Source of the DNA: Brienomyrus brachyistius
Taxonomy: Eukaryota; Chordata; Actinopteri; Osteoglossiformes; Mormyridae
Direction: 5' to 3'
Assembly: GCF_023856365.1 (NCBI RefSeq)
Contig: NC_064539.1
Location: 14,087,519 to 14,151,518 of the forward strand
DNA length: 64,000 nucleotides
Shown: positions 12,086-23,227 of the stretch, one piece after another
Layout: every line of letters starts with the position of its first letter
Position numbering within the stretch: the first letter of the stretch is position 1
Program-made: the position numbers and the translations under genes
Notes under the pieces: generated by a model
Told to the model about the DNA's origin: nothing
The model's database searches: none
What the model saw: the letters and a program-made list of their open reading frames with translations, nothing else

Positions 12086-12436
12086 AAAGGGCGGCATGGT
12101 GGTGCAGTGGTTAGCACTGTTGCCTCACACCTCTGGGACCCTGGTTCGAGTGTCCGCCTGGGTCACATGTGTGCGGAGTTTGCATGTTCTCCCCATGTCG
12201 TCGTGGGGTTTCCTCCGGGTACTCCGGTTTCCCCCCACAGTCCAAAAACATGCTGAGGCTAATTGGAGTTGCTAAGTTTCCCACAGGAGTGCATGCGTGA
12301 GTGAATGGTGTGTGAGTGTGCCCTGCGATGGGCTGGCCCCCCATCCTGGGTTGTTCCCTGCCTCATGCCCATTGCTTCCAGGATAGGCTCCAGACCCCCC
12401 GCAACCCAGTAGGATAAGCGGTTTGGAAAATGGATA
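12086..12436 (+). mobile_element. V-SINE-like tRNA-derived SINE, near full length
   Basis: Head ggcatggtggtgcagtgg with an A-box-like word, then ggttcgagt as B box. The conserved central part (tttgcatgttctcccc, gggtttcctccgggtact, cagtccaaaaacatgctg) follows, then tail ggataagcggtttgg and one ATGGA-type unit. It ends the LINE at 12088. Other copies lie at 34325, 47474, 52080, 59790, 62783 and 63768. Confidence 0.9.
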
Positions 12437-12449
12437 AAATAGCATTAAA

Positions 12450-14930
12450 TTTGGTTAAAATAATAAATTTAAGATGTATGGTCCTGAAACACAGCAGGTT
12501 TGACTAGTAAAACGAGACCTTGTCACAACTACTCAATGCTTATCTCATAAAATATCTAAATGTTTCCTGTAATAACATGAATGTAATAACAACACAGTAC
12601 ATAACAACATGATATGAGGGCAATAATACACAACATGAAAAAATGAAAGGCTGTCATTTTCTCATTTTCCTTTGGCATCAGAATCCATTCACTTTCAGTT
12701 ATTTTCTAAGAAGATTCCCAGCAAACATGCCCATTTGAGCCCCACATGGGCAGGTGTGGGTTTACTGTGGGCCAGTGTGAGCAGGGCAAACCCACACTAA
12801 TCCCACGTTGGGCCCATGTGGGTTAGCCCACACGGGGCCTACAGCAGGTTTGCCCTTTGGGGCCCCTATGTGGGTTTTCAGAAAACCCACACAGGTCCCC
12901 AGTGAGTAAGCCCACGCAGGGCCTGCAGCAGTTTTGGTTGACAACCCCTTTCTAATTAGAACTGCACACAGTCAACAAGGCAAGTCATTATTATTAGTGA
13001 TTAATAATTAAAATAAATTAATTATTAATAATAATGTATTATTGTCAACAGCAGCATCAATAATAATAATTATTGCTGATGGTTATTATTTATTAATTAA
13101 TTATTACAGCAGTTGTGCTGGCGGGCTCTGGCCAGAAGATGGCCTTTGGGGAGATGCTGGTCTGCAGAGCAGTCATAGGTACAGTATGTAATGTTCATAT
13201 GCAATTAGACCCTAAGAAAGGGAACAAAATAAAAACTTGAATTTACTTGTAAAAGCCAAATTACAGAGTATTTTGTGACTTGGAAATACAGTATACAAGT
13301 TTTGTGTTTCAGATTACACTAGAAAATAAAGGCACGATGGTATTTCATAAAGACAGATCAACCTGGCAAGTTAACTTGACAATTTAATTTCTAACTTGAT
13401 CTTACATTCTGTTCCAAATGTGATATTCTTCACATTATTCCCCTCTAAATATTTTCTGCATTAAATGGTTATAATCACAATTTCCTTTATCAGGATAAAC
13501 ATTTTACCACCCTTGCCTTTCCTGGTACCCTTTGTTTTCACTGCATCCATGTTCTCTATATACAGAGGTTCTGTCTAAAAGAAGTGATATAATTTCAGCA
13601 ATTGTATTAAACAAGTGGACCAATGTAACTCCACAAATAGCAGACAACACTCAAATGACATAAGGTCATCTGCATACTGTATGTATAAGTCTGTTGTTTG
13701 ATTATGACAAATTAGATAAATTTCTCGAACTAACACCTTACAAACACTGACAGTGTGAACTACCAAAAATTTCACTTGAAAGAGATACTACTGAATATGG
13801 CCCAATCGTCAAGATGTTCTTAATGGCGAGAAGCACAACTCATCGCTCATTCCACTACAGTATGTGACATGGCGAAGTAACTTCCATGTGCAATAAACTC
13901 ACTTACCAAAAAACTCAGAGCACATTGCCTTGTACTGTTATCCAAAACAATAATTAAACATAATGTTGCGCATTATTCACAAATTGACTGAAAGATACAC
14001 GTGACCGACTGACAATCAAAAATCCAGAAAGTCTTTGAAAAATCTCATAATTGCTGGCTGTTCAATGAGTGGAGGTCATTTCTCCTTTATTATTCATTGC
14101 CAATTCTGAATGGTTTTTTGCTTAAGAAATATTAGAATCATCTTTTTCTGTTAGTTTTTGCCATTCCCATGCTCATTTCTAACAGTTTAAATATGTGTGA
14201 TGTACTGTAAATGTAGCAGAAGTGGCACTGAACAAGTTTGTTATACTGTACAGTTTGAGGTCCTGTACAGTATTCAGAATGCCTCATTTAATGTACACTT
14301 ACACACATTGTAGCCAGTGTAAATAATTGGGCTCCACTGTGGGCCACTTCCACATTTTATTTTGATTTATTTAATGGCACTCTTAAAAGGTACTTCAATG
14401 GAGCTACGCATGTTCCTGTACAAATAGTAAAGAGATTTCTTAGATGCAAAAGGTTTTCAAAGATAGCAGAAACATGCTTGAAGAATGCAAATGATTAAAT
14501 CAGGAGTTTTTTTCTGAAATCCAGAATAGCAACAATTTAAGTGAAAGGTCAGAACACTTCAGTGGAAATGTGGTGTGGCAGAGTTTTTGGTGCCCCTTCT
14601 CCAGACAGTGTGCCTGAATCATGAGGTCAGTTATGTTCAGTGTAAGTGAGGTTAATATTATGCTTTAATTTTGGTTTCATTCTGTTTGGTTGAACTCATT
14701 TTATTGGGCCCAGGATTTTACTTTGTGGGACATTCTTTTGTATTTTGATGATTTTTGAATTTTCAGTGAAGTTTGGGTTAGTAACCAATTCTGTGCCCCT
14801 GTGTCTGCATGCTGGTCCCTTACATTTGGTATTTCAATGCTGTTGTGTAATACAAAACTGTAATTATACAGTTATGACAATATACTTTTATGGCATTTAA
14901 TTATAATGTACTGTGGGGTTATGGATTACC
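12450..14930. other. Intergenic, mostly unrecognised
   Basis: AT-rich apart from the GC-rich block at 12730-12950 (separate entry). No exon with splice signals and protein-like translation was found on either strand. Confidence 0.4.
12730..12950. repeat. Degenerate GC-rich repeat of cccac / gtggg words
   Basis: Alternating words such as cccacatgggc, gtgggtt, gcccacac, gggcctacagcagg and gggcctgcagcag form both direct and inverted near-repeats within 220 bp. This fits a decayed minisatellite or foldback element. It gives chance minus-strand open frames that are not genes. Confidence 0.6.
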
Positions 14931-14935
14931 ATAAG

Positions 14936-15072
14936 TGTTAGGATCCACCGAGGACGGGCACACAACAGCTGGGCACAATCGGGGAAGCACACGTGGATGA
15001 TGAGGGGGCGTGGCACACGTGGATGATGAGGGGGCGTGGCACACGTGAGGATGGCAAGAGCTGGGCGTGACA
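14936..15072 (-). mobile_element. Solo LTR remnant, internally rearranged
   Basis: Bounded by TGTTAGGATCC on the left and GCGTGACA on the right (TG...CA form). The inner sequence matches the U3 of the LTRs at 19100, 39961 and 59317 (gggcgtggcacacg, acaacagctgggcac, in minus orientation). A 26-bp unit beginning cacacgtggatgatgag is tandemly doubled. Flanks ataag (14931-14935) and gtaag (15073-15077) agree at four of five bases. Confidence 0.65.
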
Positions 15073-15488
15073 GTAAGTCTATTTAAGTAACTTTTGTATT
15101 AGTAGAAAATTGTTATGCTGATGAATTATACTATTGAATAAAGCAATACTTTCTAAAAATATAATAACTGATTTGTGTGTTTTTGTGTGATTTGTGTGTT
15201 TTTGTGTGATTTGTATGTTTTTGTATTTATTGGTAATATTAAAATTTATTGAAAGCATATGTTAAATTAAGCATATTAAAATTTGTATAAAAATCATGAA
15301 ATAGCCCAAAAACACATTAAAACTACTTAAGTTTAGTAAAAAACACACGTGTGTTTTTATAGTGGAATGTTACGGTTCACTAAACTACATTTAAAATAAA
15401 ATATACTTTCTAAAAAGTGCTCCAAAGTACATTTAAAGTACTTTGACATCATATTTGTTTAAAATAAACTTTTAGAAAATACACTAAA

Positions 15489-15646
15489 TGTTATGACCGC
15501 ATGTCGGGCGAGCAAGCGGGAAATCAGAATCGGGCAGATGGGAATCCAGTAAACATGGTTTATTAAAGCAGAAACAACAATGCAAGGTACACATGGTAGA
15601 CAACGTTAATGACCGCACTGGGGAAACAGAGACTTTAACGCAGACA
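15489..15646 (-). mobile_element. 3' LTR with most of U3 deleted
   Basis: On the minus strand the LTR starts TGTC right after a G9 polypurine tract (plus strand ccccccccc at 15651-15659). It carries an AATAAA signal and ends in GGTCATAACA at 15489. It is about 158 bp, against 240-248 bp for the copies at 39961 and 59317. The missing piece is most of the promoter-bearing U3. Confidence 0.65.
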
Positions 15647-17340
15647 GAACCCCCCCCCCAAAAGGCTTGAACTCTGGGCACGCCTCAGGGGAAAGAAGAG
15701 AAAGGACCGGGAACACAGGACCTGGAAAACAAAACCAAGAACGTCAATGAGAGACCGGGAACAGGATAGGCACACAGAACAGGCATAATGGTAGGAACCA
15801 GGACAACACTTGACAAAGAACGGGAAATGCAGACAGGAACACCAAGAAGGGAGAGACCGGGGGAACACCAACTGGAGGAACAGAGGGACCGGGAGTGAAC
15901 GGGGGAGAAACAAAAGGATGAGGAGCAGACACAGGATGCAGGAAGGAGAAAGGTGGGGGGAAAACGGGGAGCCCGAGGGAACCTCAGTGAGCGAGAGACT
16001 GAAGCCTCCAGGACAGCAGGCGACCTCAAGGCCAGAGCCGGAGGCACCCACGACAACAGCGAGGTAAGAGCAGAAGGGGACCTTGCAGGGGGCGAGGAGG
16101 TAAACAGAGGGACAGGCGAAGAAGGTGAGGAGGGAGTCGGAGGGGGTTGGCAGGCATGGAGGGATGCGAAACCACGACAGGCGACGGCGCAGCCACAGCT
16201 GGCAAAGGCATAGTTGACTGACGAGTCGGAATGGGGGAACCTGCAAGCGACTATCGAGGCAGGGGAACCCGCAGGCGATCAACAAGACATTGGAGGTGAG
16301 GCGGAAGGTGGGCGATGAGGTGCCGGCACTCCTTGAGCTACAGCCAAGATGACGGAGGATGAGCCAGGGGGCAGGGTGGATGGGACATAACCCCAGCGTA
16401 GATGTCTTCTCCCCTTCCGGGAGACTGATAGGTGGGGACCTGGCCGGGATCTGTCTTGTCATTGCAGTGGCGGAGTCATTCCTCCAGAGGGGTCCAATAC
16501 GGCCACCAGGGAAACCCCCGAGGGGTCCCATTCAAGCTCTTCCTCCTCCAAGGGGAAAGGAGTGGTGGTGATGTAGTCTGGGACCTCCTCGGGGACAGGA
16601 ACTGGGTCAGGAACAAGGGAAACTGAAGTCATTGTGGCTGGGGCCGGAACGTCAGACGCGGGTGGAGCCGGGGCCTCTCTGGGTGGCGCGGACGGACTCG
16701 GGCCTCTGTGGGCAGCATGGGCAGAGCCGGGGCCTAAGTGGGCTGTGTGAAGACGGGCAGAGGTGTAGCTGGAACATTCATATACAGGGAGGTCAAGTAC
16801 AGTGGGGGGGCGGAGCATCTACCGGCAGTGCAGCAGGGACCTGGGGTGGCATTGTAGCAGGGGGCATCGCAACAGGAACCTTGGGTGGCGGCAGCACAGG
16901 AACCTCGGGCAGTGGTGGTGCAGAAACCTTGGGCAGAGGCGGAGCATGAACTCTTGGGGCCGGGACCGGAGCTCCTGCGGCCGGGTGTGTGTCTCCGCAG
17001 CAGGCACTGTCCCTTTAAGGATCCTTGGGACCCTCGGGATGGCATCCCAAAATAATCTAGCCCCTTTTATGGCCAGGTGCATCCCCAAAAAGGGGCCTGC
17101 TGCGGAGGTCGGCAGCAACGTGGCTGATGGTTGCTGGGAAGCGGCAGCAGTGATGTCAGGGGTGAACACCGCCGGATTCTGGATCGGCAGGGTTTCCTCC
17201 CGACATCCGGTGGGGAGAGAAGCAGCAGAGAGAGAGACGCCCCCTATGAAGATCGCCGGTTCTTCTTCCGGTTTCTCCTTACATCTCTCCTTTCACCGCT
17301 TCTATTTCCCCTTCGATTGCGGAGTCGAGGGCAGCCCTAG
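15489..17340 (-). mobile_element. Proline-rich LTR retroelement body A, no RT visible
   Basis: Minus strand, from about 17340 down to the LTR at 15489. Early coding gives NPAVFTPDITAAASQQ-like sequence and LAIKGARLFWDAIPRVP, then a long proline/serine/cysteine-rich stretch. After that come the acidic block EEEELEWDPSG (about 16530-16560), a pyrimidine-rich 3' region and a G-run before the LTR. The same order of blocks occurs in bodies B (17341-19250) and C (57761-59564). No protease, integrase or RT motif is seen, so this looks like a non-autonomous LTR element. Frames are broken in several places. Confidence 0.6.
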
Positions 17341-19250
17341 AGGGTCCAGTAATGGACCAGGGGGTACTCCACTGTCCAGGGCATCACTCCCGCAAGTATT
17401 GAAAACCTGCCTAGTCACCACAGAGCAACTGCTACTGGTGGCTTATCACTACCGGGAGGCACGCCTTACCCATAAAGGGGCAAGATCCGTATGGGACGCC
17501 ATACGGGCAGCGCCCGCAGTCATGGCACCGATCCCAGCAGCCCTTAGTGATGTCCATAACCTGTTTTACCTGTTCTGCTGACCCGCCTGACGTGCCTGTC
17601 CTGCCTGTCCCGCCGGCATCTGATGTGCCTATCCTGCCTGCTCCGCCAGCGCCGGACGTGCCTGTTTTGTCCGATCTGCCTGTCTTGCCTGATCCCGACC
17701 TACTTGTCCCGGCGGCTACTGTGCCCCCCAGCGAGACTCTGGCGGTTCCTCCGGCGCCCCCTGCTGGTCCTGAGTCAGTGGTTCTGCCCTGCTTCCTGCA
17801 CTGCCCGGGCTCCCTGCTGTGGCTGCTGTACCACCCGAGCTCCCTGCTGCGGCTGCTGCACCTCCAGAGGCACCTGCTGCGGCCCCACCTCCTGCACTGT
17901 CCGAGGTCCCAACGCCGGCTGCTTCTCTGCCTGAGGGTCCTGCTGTGGCTCTGCCTGCTGCTCCGCCCGAGGTTTTGCCTATGCCTGCTGCTCCACCTGC
18001 ACCTAACGCTTCAGCTCCAGAACCGCCCACGCCTAACGCTCCAGCCCCGGCGCCGCCCACTGTTTCTCCTGTTCCAGTCCTTTCGGCACCAGTTCCAGTT
18101 CCCTAGGAAGTCCTAGAAAGTTTATTCGCCGCTCGCTCCTCCTTGGAGGAAAGAGGAGCTCGAGTGGGACCCCTCAGGAACCTCCCTAATGGCCCCACAG
18201 GACCCCTCTAGGAGACTGACCCCTACACCCTCGCCCAAGCGCAGTGGGTCCCAGTCAGGTCGCCACATGTTGATGTCCCGAAAGGGGAGGGGACACCTGC
18301 ACAGGGGTCGGGTCCCGCCCACCCTGTCCCCTGGCGCGCCCTCGCTGGTGCTCAGGGGGCGCTTGTGGGTCCATTGGCTCCTGCTCGGTGGTCGCTTGTG
18401 GGTTCCCCTCTGACGCCTCATTGGCAGTCCTCGGTCCCGTGTCTGATGCTTCGTCGGTTGACTGCAGGTTCCCTGGCATCGACTCCTCAGTCGCTTGCGG
18501 CTCCCCCTGCTCAGACTCCTCGATTAGCTGCTCCTTCGCAAGCTGTGGCTGCGCTGTCACCTGCCGCGGCTCCATTTCTCTCCTTGCCAGCGTCGGACTC
18601 CTCTCCGACTCCCTCCTCATCTCCCCTGGTGCCCCCTCCGACTCCCTCCTCATCCCCTTTGTCTGTCCCTCAGCCAATCTCCTCGGCCCCTTCATGGTCC
18701 CCTCCTGCTCCTGCCTCCCTGTCACCTGCGACCCCTCCGGCTGCCGCCCAGCGTGGCTCCCTTGGGCTCGCCAATGTCCCCCGTCCTTTCTGTTTGGCCT
18801 CCCGTGTTTCCTCCTCGTCCCTCTGTGTCTCCTGTCTCGGCTCCTCATCCCCCTGTCGTTCCTCCATTCACTCCCTGGTCATTTTGCTCCTCTGATTTCT
18901 GTGCCCTCTGTCTCCTGTTCTTTGTCAAGTGTTGTCCTGGTTCCTGCCATTGTGCATGTTTTGTGTGTCTGTCCTGTTCCCTGTGCCCCAGTGATATTCT
19001 TGCTCTTGTTTTCCAGGTCCCATGTCCCCAGTCTCTTCCTGTCCACCACTCCCCTTGGGGCACGCCCAGAGTGCGTGCCTTGGGGGGGGGGGGGGTTCCT
19101 GTCATGACCTGCGCTTCCAGTCCTTCATCAACCACATGACATGTGCTTCCCCAATTGTGCCCAGCTGTTTTCCATCAGTCTGATATGTTCTGTGTACTTA
19201 GTCTGCGTCTGAGTCCATTTTCCCAAGATCCATCATTGACGTTTGTAACA
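17341..19250 (+). mobile_element. Proline-rich LTR retroelement body B, no RT visible
   Basis: Plus strand. Early coding LTHKGARSVWDAIRAAP (about 17470-17515), then many copies of Pro-Ala-Pro-Asp-Val-Pro-like units (17580-18110). A block KEELEWDPSGTSLMAP follows near 18150-18190, then SRKGRGHLHRG (about 18275-18310), a pyrimidine-rich region, a G-run (19082-19095) and LTR TGTCATGACC from 19100. The LTR end is unclear, perhaps near 19250. No pol domain seen. It abuts body A head to head near 17340. Confidence 0.6.
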
Positions 19251-19700
19251 TGTGTTTCCCCCATCACTCCCATCAAACCAATAACTGGCCAGTAGCACTA
19301 CTAAGTGGACCCAAAATAGGTTCATAAGTGTTACACGTGCACTGTTGTCACACATTATTTAGCGAGTTACTATGTATGGGCGTGGCCTATATTTCACGCG
19401 GTGAAAACAGCTCAGAAAACACTACTTTGGAATTGCAGATTGTGTTTTGTTTAAAAGATCCAGCTACTGCAGTAATAATTAATATTTTATAAAGGAACTA
19501 CTGACTGCTTGTTTTTGTTTCATAATTACATGCGGACATTCAGTCATTCATTGCAAAGGACAATTACTGCTAAGTTATGGCAAAGGCTTAAGCTCATAGC
19601 TGAATATTTCACTAATAAAGAAAAGCAGAAGCATTTTATGTTAAAAGGAAGAACTAATATATAAATAAATATGTTGATTATTAATTATTAAAAGAGTTTT
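19250..19700. other. Intergenic, nothing recognised
   Basis: No gene or named repeat seen. Confidence 0.35.
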
Positions 19701-19790
19701 TTCTTTTTAATATTGTGATAATTATCGTATCCCGAACTTATCGCAATATTATATCGTACCGTGAGTTTCTGGTATCGTTACATCCCTAGC
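19700..19790. mobile_element. DNA-transposon end, hAT-like MITE fragment
   Basis: Ends in ggtatcgttacatcccta, which inverted begins TAGGGATGTAACGATACC, a common hAT-type terminus of fish. AT-rich inner words (cgcaatattatatcg) fit. Only one end is recognised. Confidence 0.45.
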
Positions 19791-19796
19791 TGTTAT

Positions 19797-19917
19797 ACTG
19801 TAGCTGCAAAGGGTGGGCCAACTCCAAATTAATGCCTGTGTATTAAGAACAGAATATCATTAAAGTTCATGTGTGTGTAAAGGCAGGTGTCCCGATACTT
19901 TGGCAAATATAGTGTAC
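19797..19917 (+). mobile_element. Tc1-like transposon end fragment
   Basis: The words gggccaactccaaattaatg, cattaaagttcatgtgtg and aggtgtcccgatactttgg followed by atagtgta match the right terminal region of a widespread fish Tc1-like family. No transposase is attached. Confidence 0.6.
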
Positions 19918-19919
19918 CT

Positions 19920-20780
19920 CAAACAATAATGCAGATGCATAAAAAAAAGCAGAATATATAACAAAATCATGTACACAAAGCCCTCCCCCTGCTCCTTGAT
20001 GGGAATAATAAGTTAAAACTCTAACAATCAACAAAAAACAACACTATCATCAATGTCCAAAACAGGGGTAGTTGATGATGGATGAGTGAAAGAAATGCCT
20101 TGTGAACAGCTTTCTGAAAGGGACGTATTAGTTTGAAAAATAGTGAGATCTTGGACCCGGGGGTGAGGGGGTTGGGGGGGCAGTTTCGTCAATCACATAT
20201 TACATACAAGAAGCTTGCTTTCTGGGGGATAAGCAGTGTTAAATGAGAGTTCATATCAATTAATGGATAGTTCAGGTTACAGCAAATTATGTAAAGCGCA
20301 TACGAACTTGTCTTACCGAATGAATTTAGGTCTATATCATAAGAACATTACACAGCAATAAAATCTTATGCATATGAAGCATGTAATTTAAAGTTATTTG
20401 TAGCCATATTTAAAGATCAAAATTAAAAATAAATGCTTGATATTAACACACCATTACAAGCGAACGTTAAATACACTAATACAGTGTATAAATACACAAT
20501 TTCATTGTGAAATGTTTCTATGGACACTATTACTGACACCGTCCCTTTCATAAGCAATTTTTTTTTCTGTTAATGACATTATATTAAATGTTAGTTAGCC
20601 TCATCTAGCCCATTAGATGTAATACGAAAACAATAACATAATACTGTGTGAGTGGTGTACATGTGCAAAGCAGTGTGCAACTTTGTTTGCAAACAGGTGT
20701 GGACAGACTGCTAAACTGTGGGTACAGATTTGATTAACCATGCGCACGACTTGATAAACCATGAGTATTTATTTGTAAAC
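19920..20780. other. Intergenic, nothing recognised
   Basis: AT-rich; a G-rich patch at 20160-20182. No gene seen. Confidence 0.35.
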
Positions 20781-21660
20781 TAGGACTCTGCTCAAAAAAT
20801 CGATACGGCAAAATATCGTGACATACTTTTAGACAATACATGCATCAATACTGATGCGCTGTATCGATATTGCCAGTTTAAATTAAGAACTTCTATTTGG
20901 CAGGCTATCCGATGGTGCAATGGCAGTTGTGAAAGTGCAGTGCGCAATGCAGCTGCAGGGTGCCAGCCAGGAGCGTAAGGGTCAAGAATAGAAATGTGTG
21001 GCTTGTTCCTGACATGCTAAAGTGTTTTTATCAAAGATCTAGGCCACCATGTAATGGGAAATATATATTATTTAGAAAATGCCATAAAGTGAGTTACCAG
21101 AAACTCTGAATCATTTAGTTCATAAATAGTGCTGGCAGAAAGGAGATATCTAAGTTGCTATTTTATGTGTGTTGTGTTTCTTTCAGGAAAGTTAGGATTT
21201 GTTTGTGAGAGATACAGTGAGCAGGAGAGTGACAGGGGCATTTCCACAAATCCAGCGTTCATAATGCGGGATTATGCACACTTAAACCACCTTATTAGTA
21301 AAAATGAATAACAGTAAAATGGAAAGATAAATTTCACTTTATATATAGTTTACGGAAAAAACTAACGGTACACAGCATGACCACTGAATCACTTCATAAG
21401 GTGACGTGACGCCACACCTCTGACCCCGATATACAGTACCCTTCCCCCCCAATGTTAATATAAAACCTACACACCTGGCTGGCACCCTGCAGCTGCATTG
21501 CACACTGCACTTTCACAGCTGCCGTTGCACCATTGGATAGCCTGCCAAATAAAAGTTCTTAAACTGGCCGTATCGCTACAGCATGTCTGTATCGATGCGT
21601 GTATTGTCTAGGAGTATGTCACAATATTTTGCAGTATTGATTTTTTGAGCACAGCCCTAC
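20781..21660. mobile_element. Large inverted-repeat element, about 880 bp
   Basis: Left arm about 20781-20972 (taggactctgctcaaaaaat ... ctgcagggtgccagcc) is repeated inverted at about 21476-21660 (ggctggcaccctgcag ... gattttttgagcacagccct). The arms are about 180 bp with roughly one mismatch in ten. The inner 500 bp has no transposase. Terminus TAGGGCTGTGC suggests a hAT-like MITE, but flanking 8-mers do not match, so the class is open. Confidence 0.7.
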
Positions 21661-22554
21661 CTAAATACCCAAATTGCAATGAACTAATTGAAGCAAGGGA
21701 CATGGATAGAAATGTATGGCTTGTTCCTGACATTCTAAGGTGTTTTATCAAAGATCTAGGCCATCATGTAATGGGAAACCACAGTTTAGCTCAGTTTGAT
21801 AACATTTTTCATACCTTCCAAGGGCTGTTAAGTAACCCTATATCCCCATATTAAGATTAGCCAGTTGAAGCTCATTTAGGTTTAGAAAAGTTATGGCTTT
21901 CACAAACATTTGTAGGTGTTTTTATGATAGTTTTGGGGTCCTGTATAACAAGAAATCATAGTTTAGCTTGGTTTGGAGGAGACTCGAAGGGGGAGCTCAA
22001 CCTCCAGTGGCCAGTAGGGGGAGCCAAATGAACAAAATGACAAAATCCTAATTCATAGAATCCAGATTTTAAGATATGAGTCTAAATGTGGAGAGCAGGC
22101 AGTTGATGGTGCTGCTTCTGACAACAGGATGAATGGTAGTACAGCAGCAGGGAAAGAAGGAGAGATGTCACAAGGAGAAGGACGAGCAGGCCAGAAGGAA
22201 GGAAGAAGGAAGGTAGGAGGGGCATCACAGGCAGCAGGGTAGGCAGAATATTTTGAATTTTTTCAGGCTTCAGGCAGCACACTGGCTGCAGTAGCCAACT
22301 AATTGACACATCCTCACTTTCCTTCATACTTGTCTGTTCACTTAAGCACAGTCCTAACTATTGAAGTACTAACACATTACAGCCTTGATTGACATTCACT
22401 GCTCACGCTGCCTACAGTATACAAGCTGGTGTGATGGCAGGCTGGCTGAGTAGGTTGCACTGTTGTCTTTCCTGTATTTGTTGCCTCCCCTGTATTTGAT
22501 AGTTGACAGTTTGTCATTTTGGAGTCATTCATTTGTACATATTTTGTCAGTTCA
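21661..22554. other. Intergenic with a repeat fragment
   Basis: Contains a second copy (21706-21777) of a segment also present inside the inverted-repeat element (20988-21060). Also contains agggggagctcaacctccag (about 21977-21996), which resembles part of the L2-like 3' UTR at about 29520. No gene. Confidence 0.4.
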
Positions 22555-22850
22555 TGAGCATGGGTTAGATGGTGCCGCAGGAGGTAGTGCTATCGTTTCG
22601 CAACCGGAGGGTTGCAGGTTCAAGCCCTGGTTCCTCCTGACCCCATCAAAGTGTCCTTGAGCAAGACACTGAACCACAAATTGCTCCCGGTGTGCAGGTT
22701 GGCACCTTGCATGGCAGCCGCTGCTACTGGTGTATGAATGGGTATGTGAATGGGTGAATGTGAGGCTTAAAAAAATGTAAAGCACTTTGAGTGCTCGTAA
22801 GAGTGGAAAAGCGCTATATAAATGCAATCTATTTACCATTTATATATTAC
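22555..22850 (+). mobile_element. tRNA-derived SINE with L2-type tail
   Basis: Head gtgccgcaggaggtagtgc and ggttgcaggttcaagccc (B-box-like), body gtccttgagcaagacactg and gtgtgcaggttggcacc, tail gtgctcg and aagcgctatataaatgc. The tail resembles L2-type LINE 3' ends (compare 56565-56585), which would supply the reverse transcriptase. A family distinct from the V-SINE-like copies. Confidence 0.75.
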
Positions 22851-23227
22851 AGTAAAAGCAGTCTGGTTCCTATTTTTTAATACAGGGATCGTCAGCTTGT
22901 TTTTTATTTTAAATTATAGCCAACGGATTAGTGTTTGACACACTTATTAATTTGCCCAACCTGAGCAATGATTTGTGTTTTAAATGCTGGGACATATTGT
23001 GCAGGAAGAGAGAACAGAATTAGAGAGAAAAGGGAAATTGATAGACTAAGGACTTCTGGACATTTTTTTTTGTTTATTTTGGTTAAAGCATATAATAGCA
23101 ATTGGTTAACAGAAATGATGTTTTAGTCCATGGCCATACTTTAATTTTTGTAAAAACCAAACACTTATATTTAAGTTTTGTATTCTAATGTTGAAGTGTA
23201 AGATTTTATGACGTGCTTCCATACATA

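Larger units (their letters stand above)
10320..12088 (+). mobile_element. CR1-like LINE, 5' half (5' UTR, ORF1, start of ORF2), cut by a SINE
   Basis: Begins with a non-coding leader around 10320-10760, then a charged helical segment (VRDLEEQLALMRHNKELEE), then ORF1 and the start of an endonuclease ORF2. Reading is lost after about 12088, where a SINE head begins. This is the opposite half of the element from the 3' ends found elsewhere in the window. It could be the same family, but no overlapping part exists to prove it. Confidence 0.8.

Noticed and set aside
12090..12160. tRNA gene suggested by A-box and B-box words at SINE heads
   Set aside because: No cloverleaf with anticodon arm can be drawn, and the same sequence heads several SINE copies.
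16034..16531. Minus-strand open frame of up to 298 residues around 15635-16531 as a novel membrane protein
   Set aside because: Its hydrophobic look comes from pyrimidine-rich retroelement DNA. Similar translations occur at 18388-19107 and 58741-59388 next to LTRs.
17547..18116. Long proline/alanine/valine-rich open frames as a mucin or collagen-like host gene
   Set aside because: The same blocks occur in three copies beside LTRs and polypurine tracts, with broken frames and no introns, so they belong to a retroelement.
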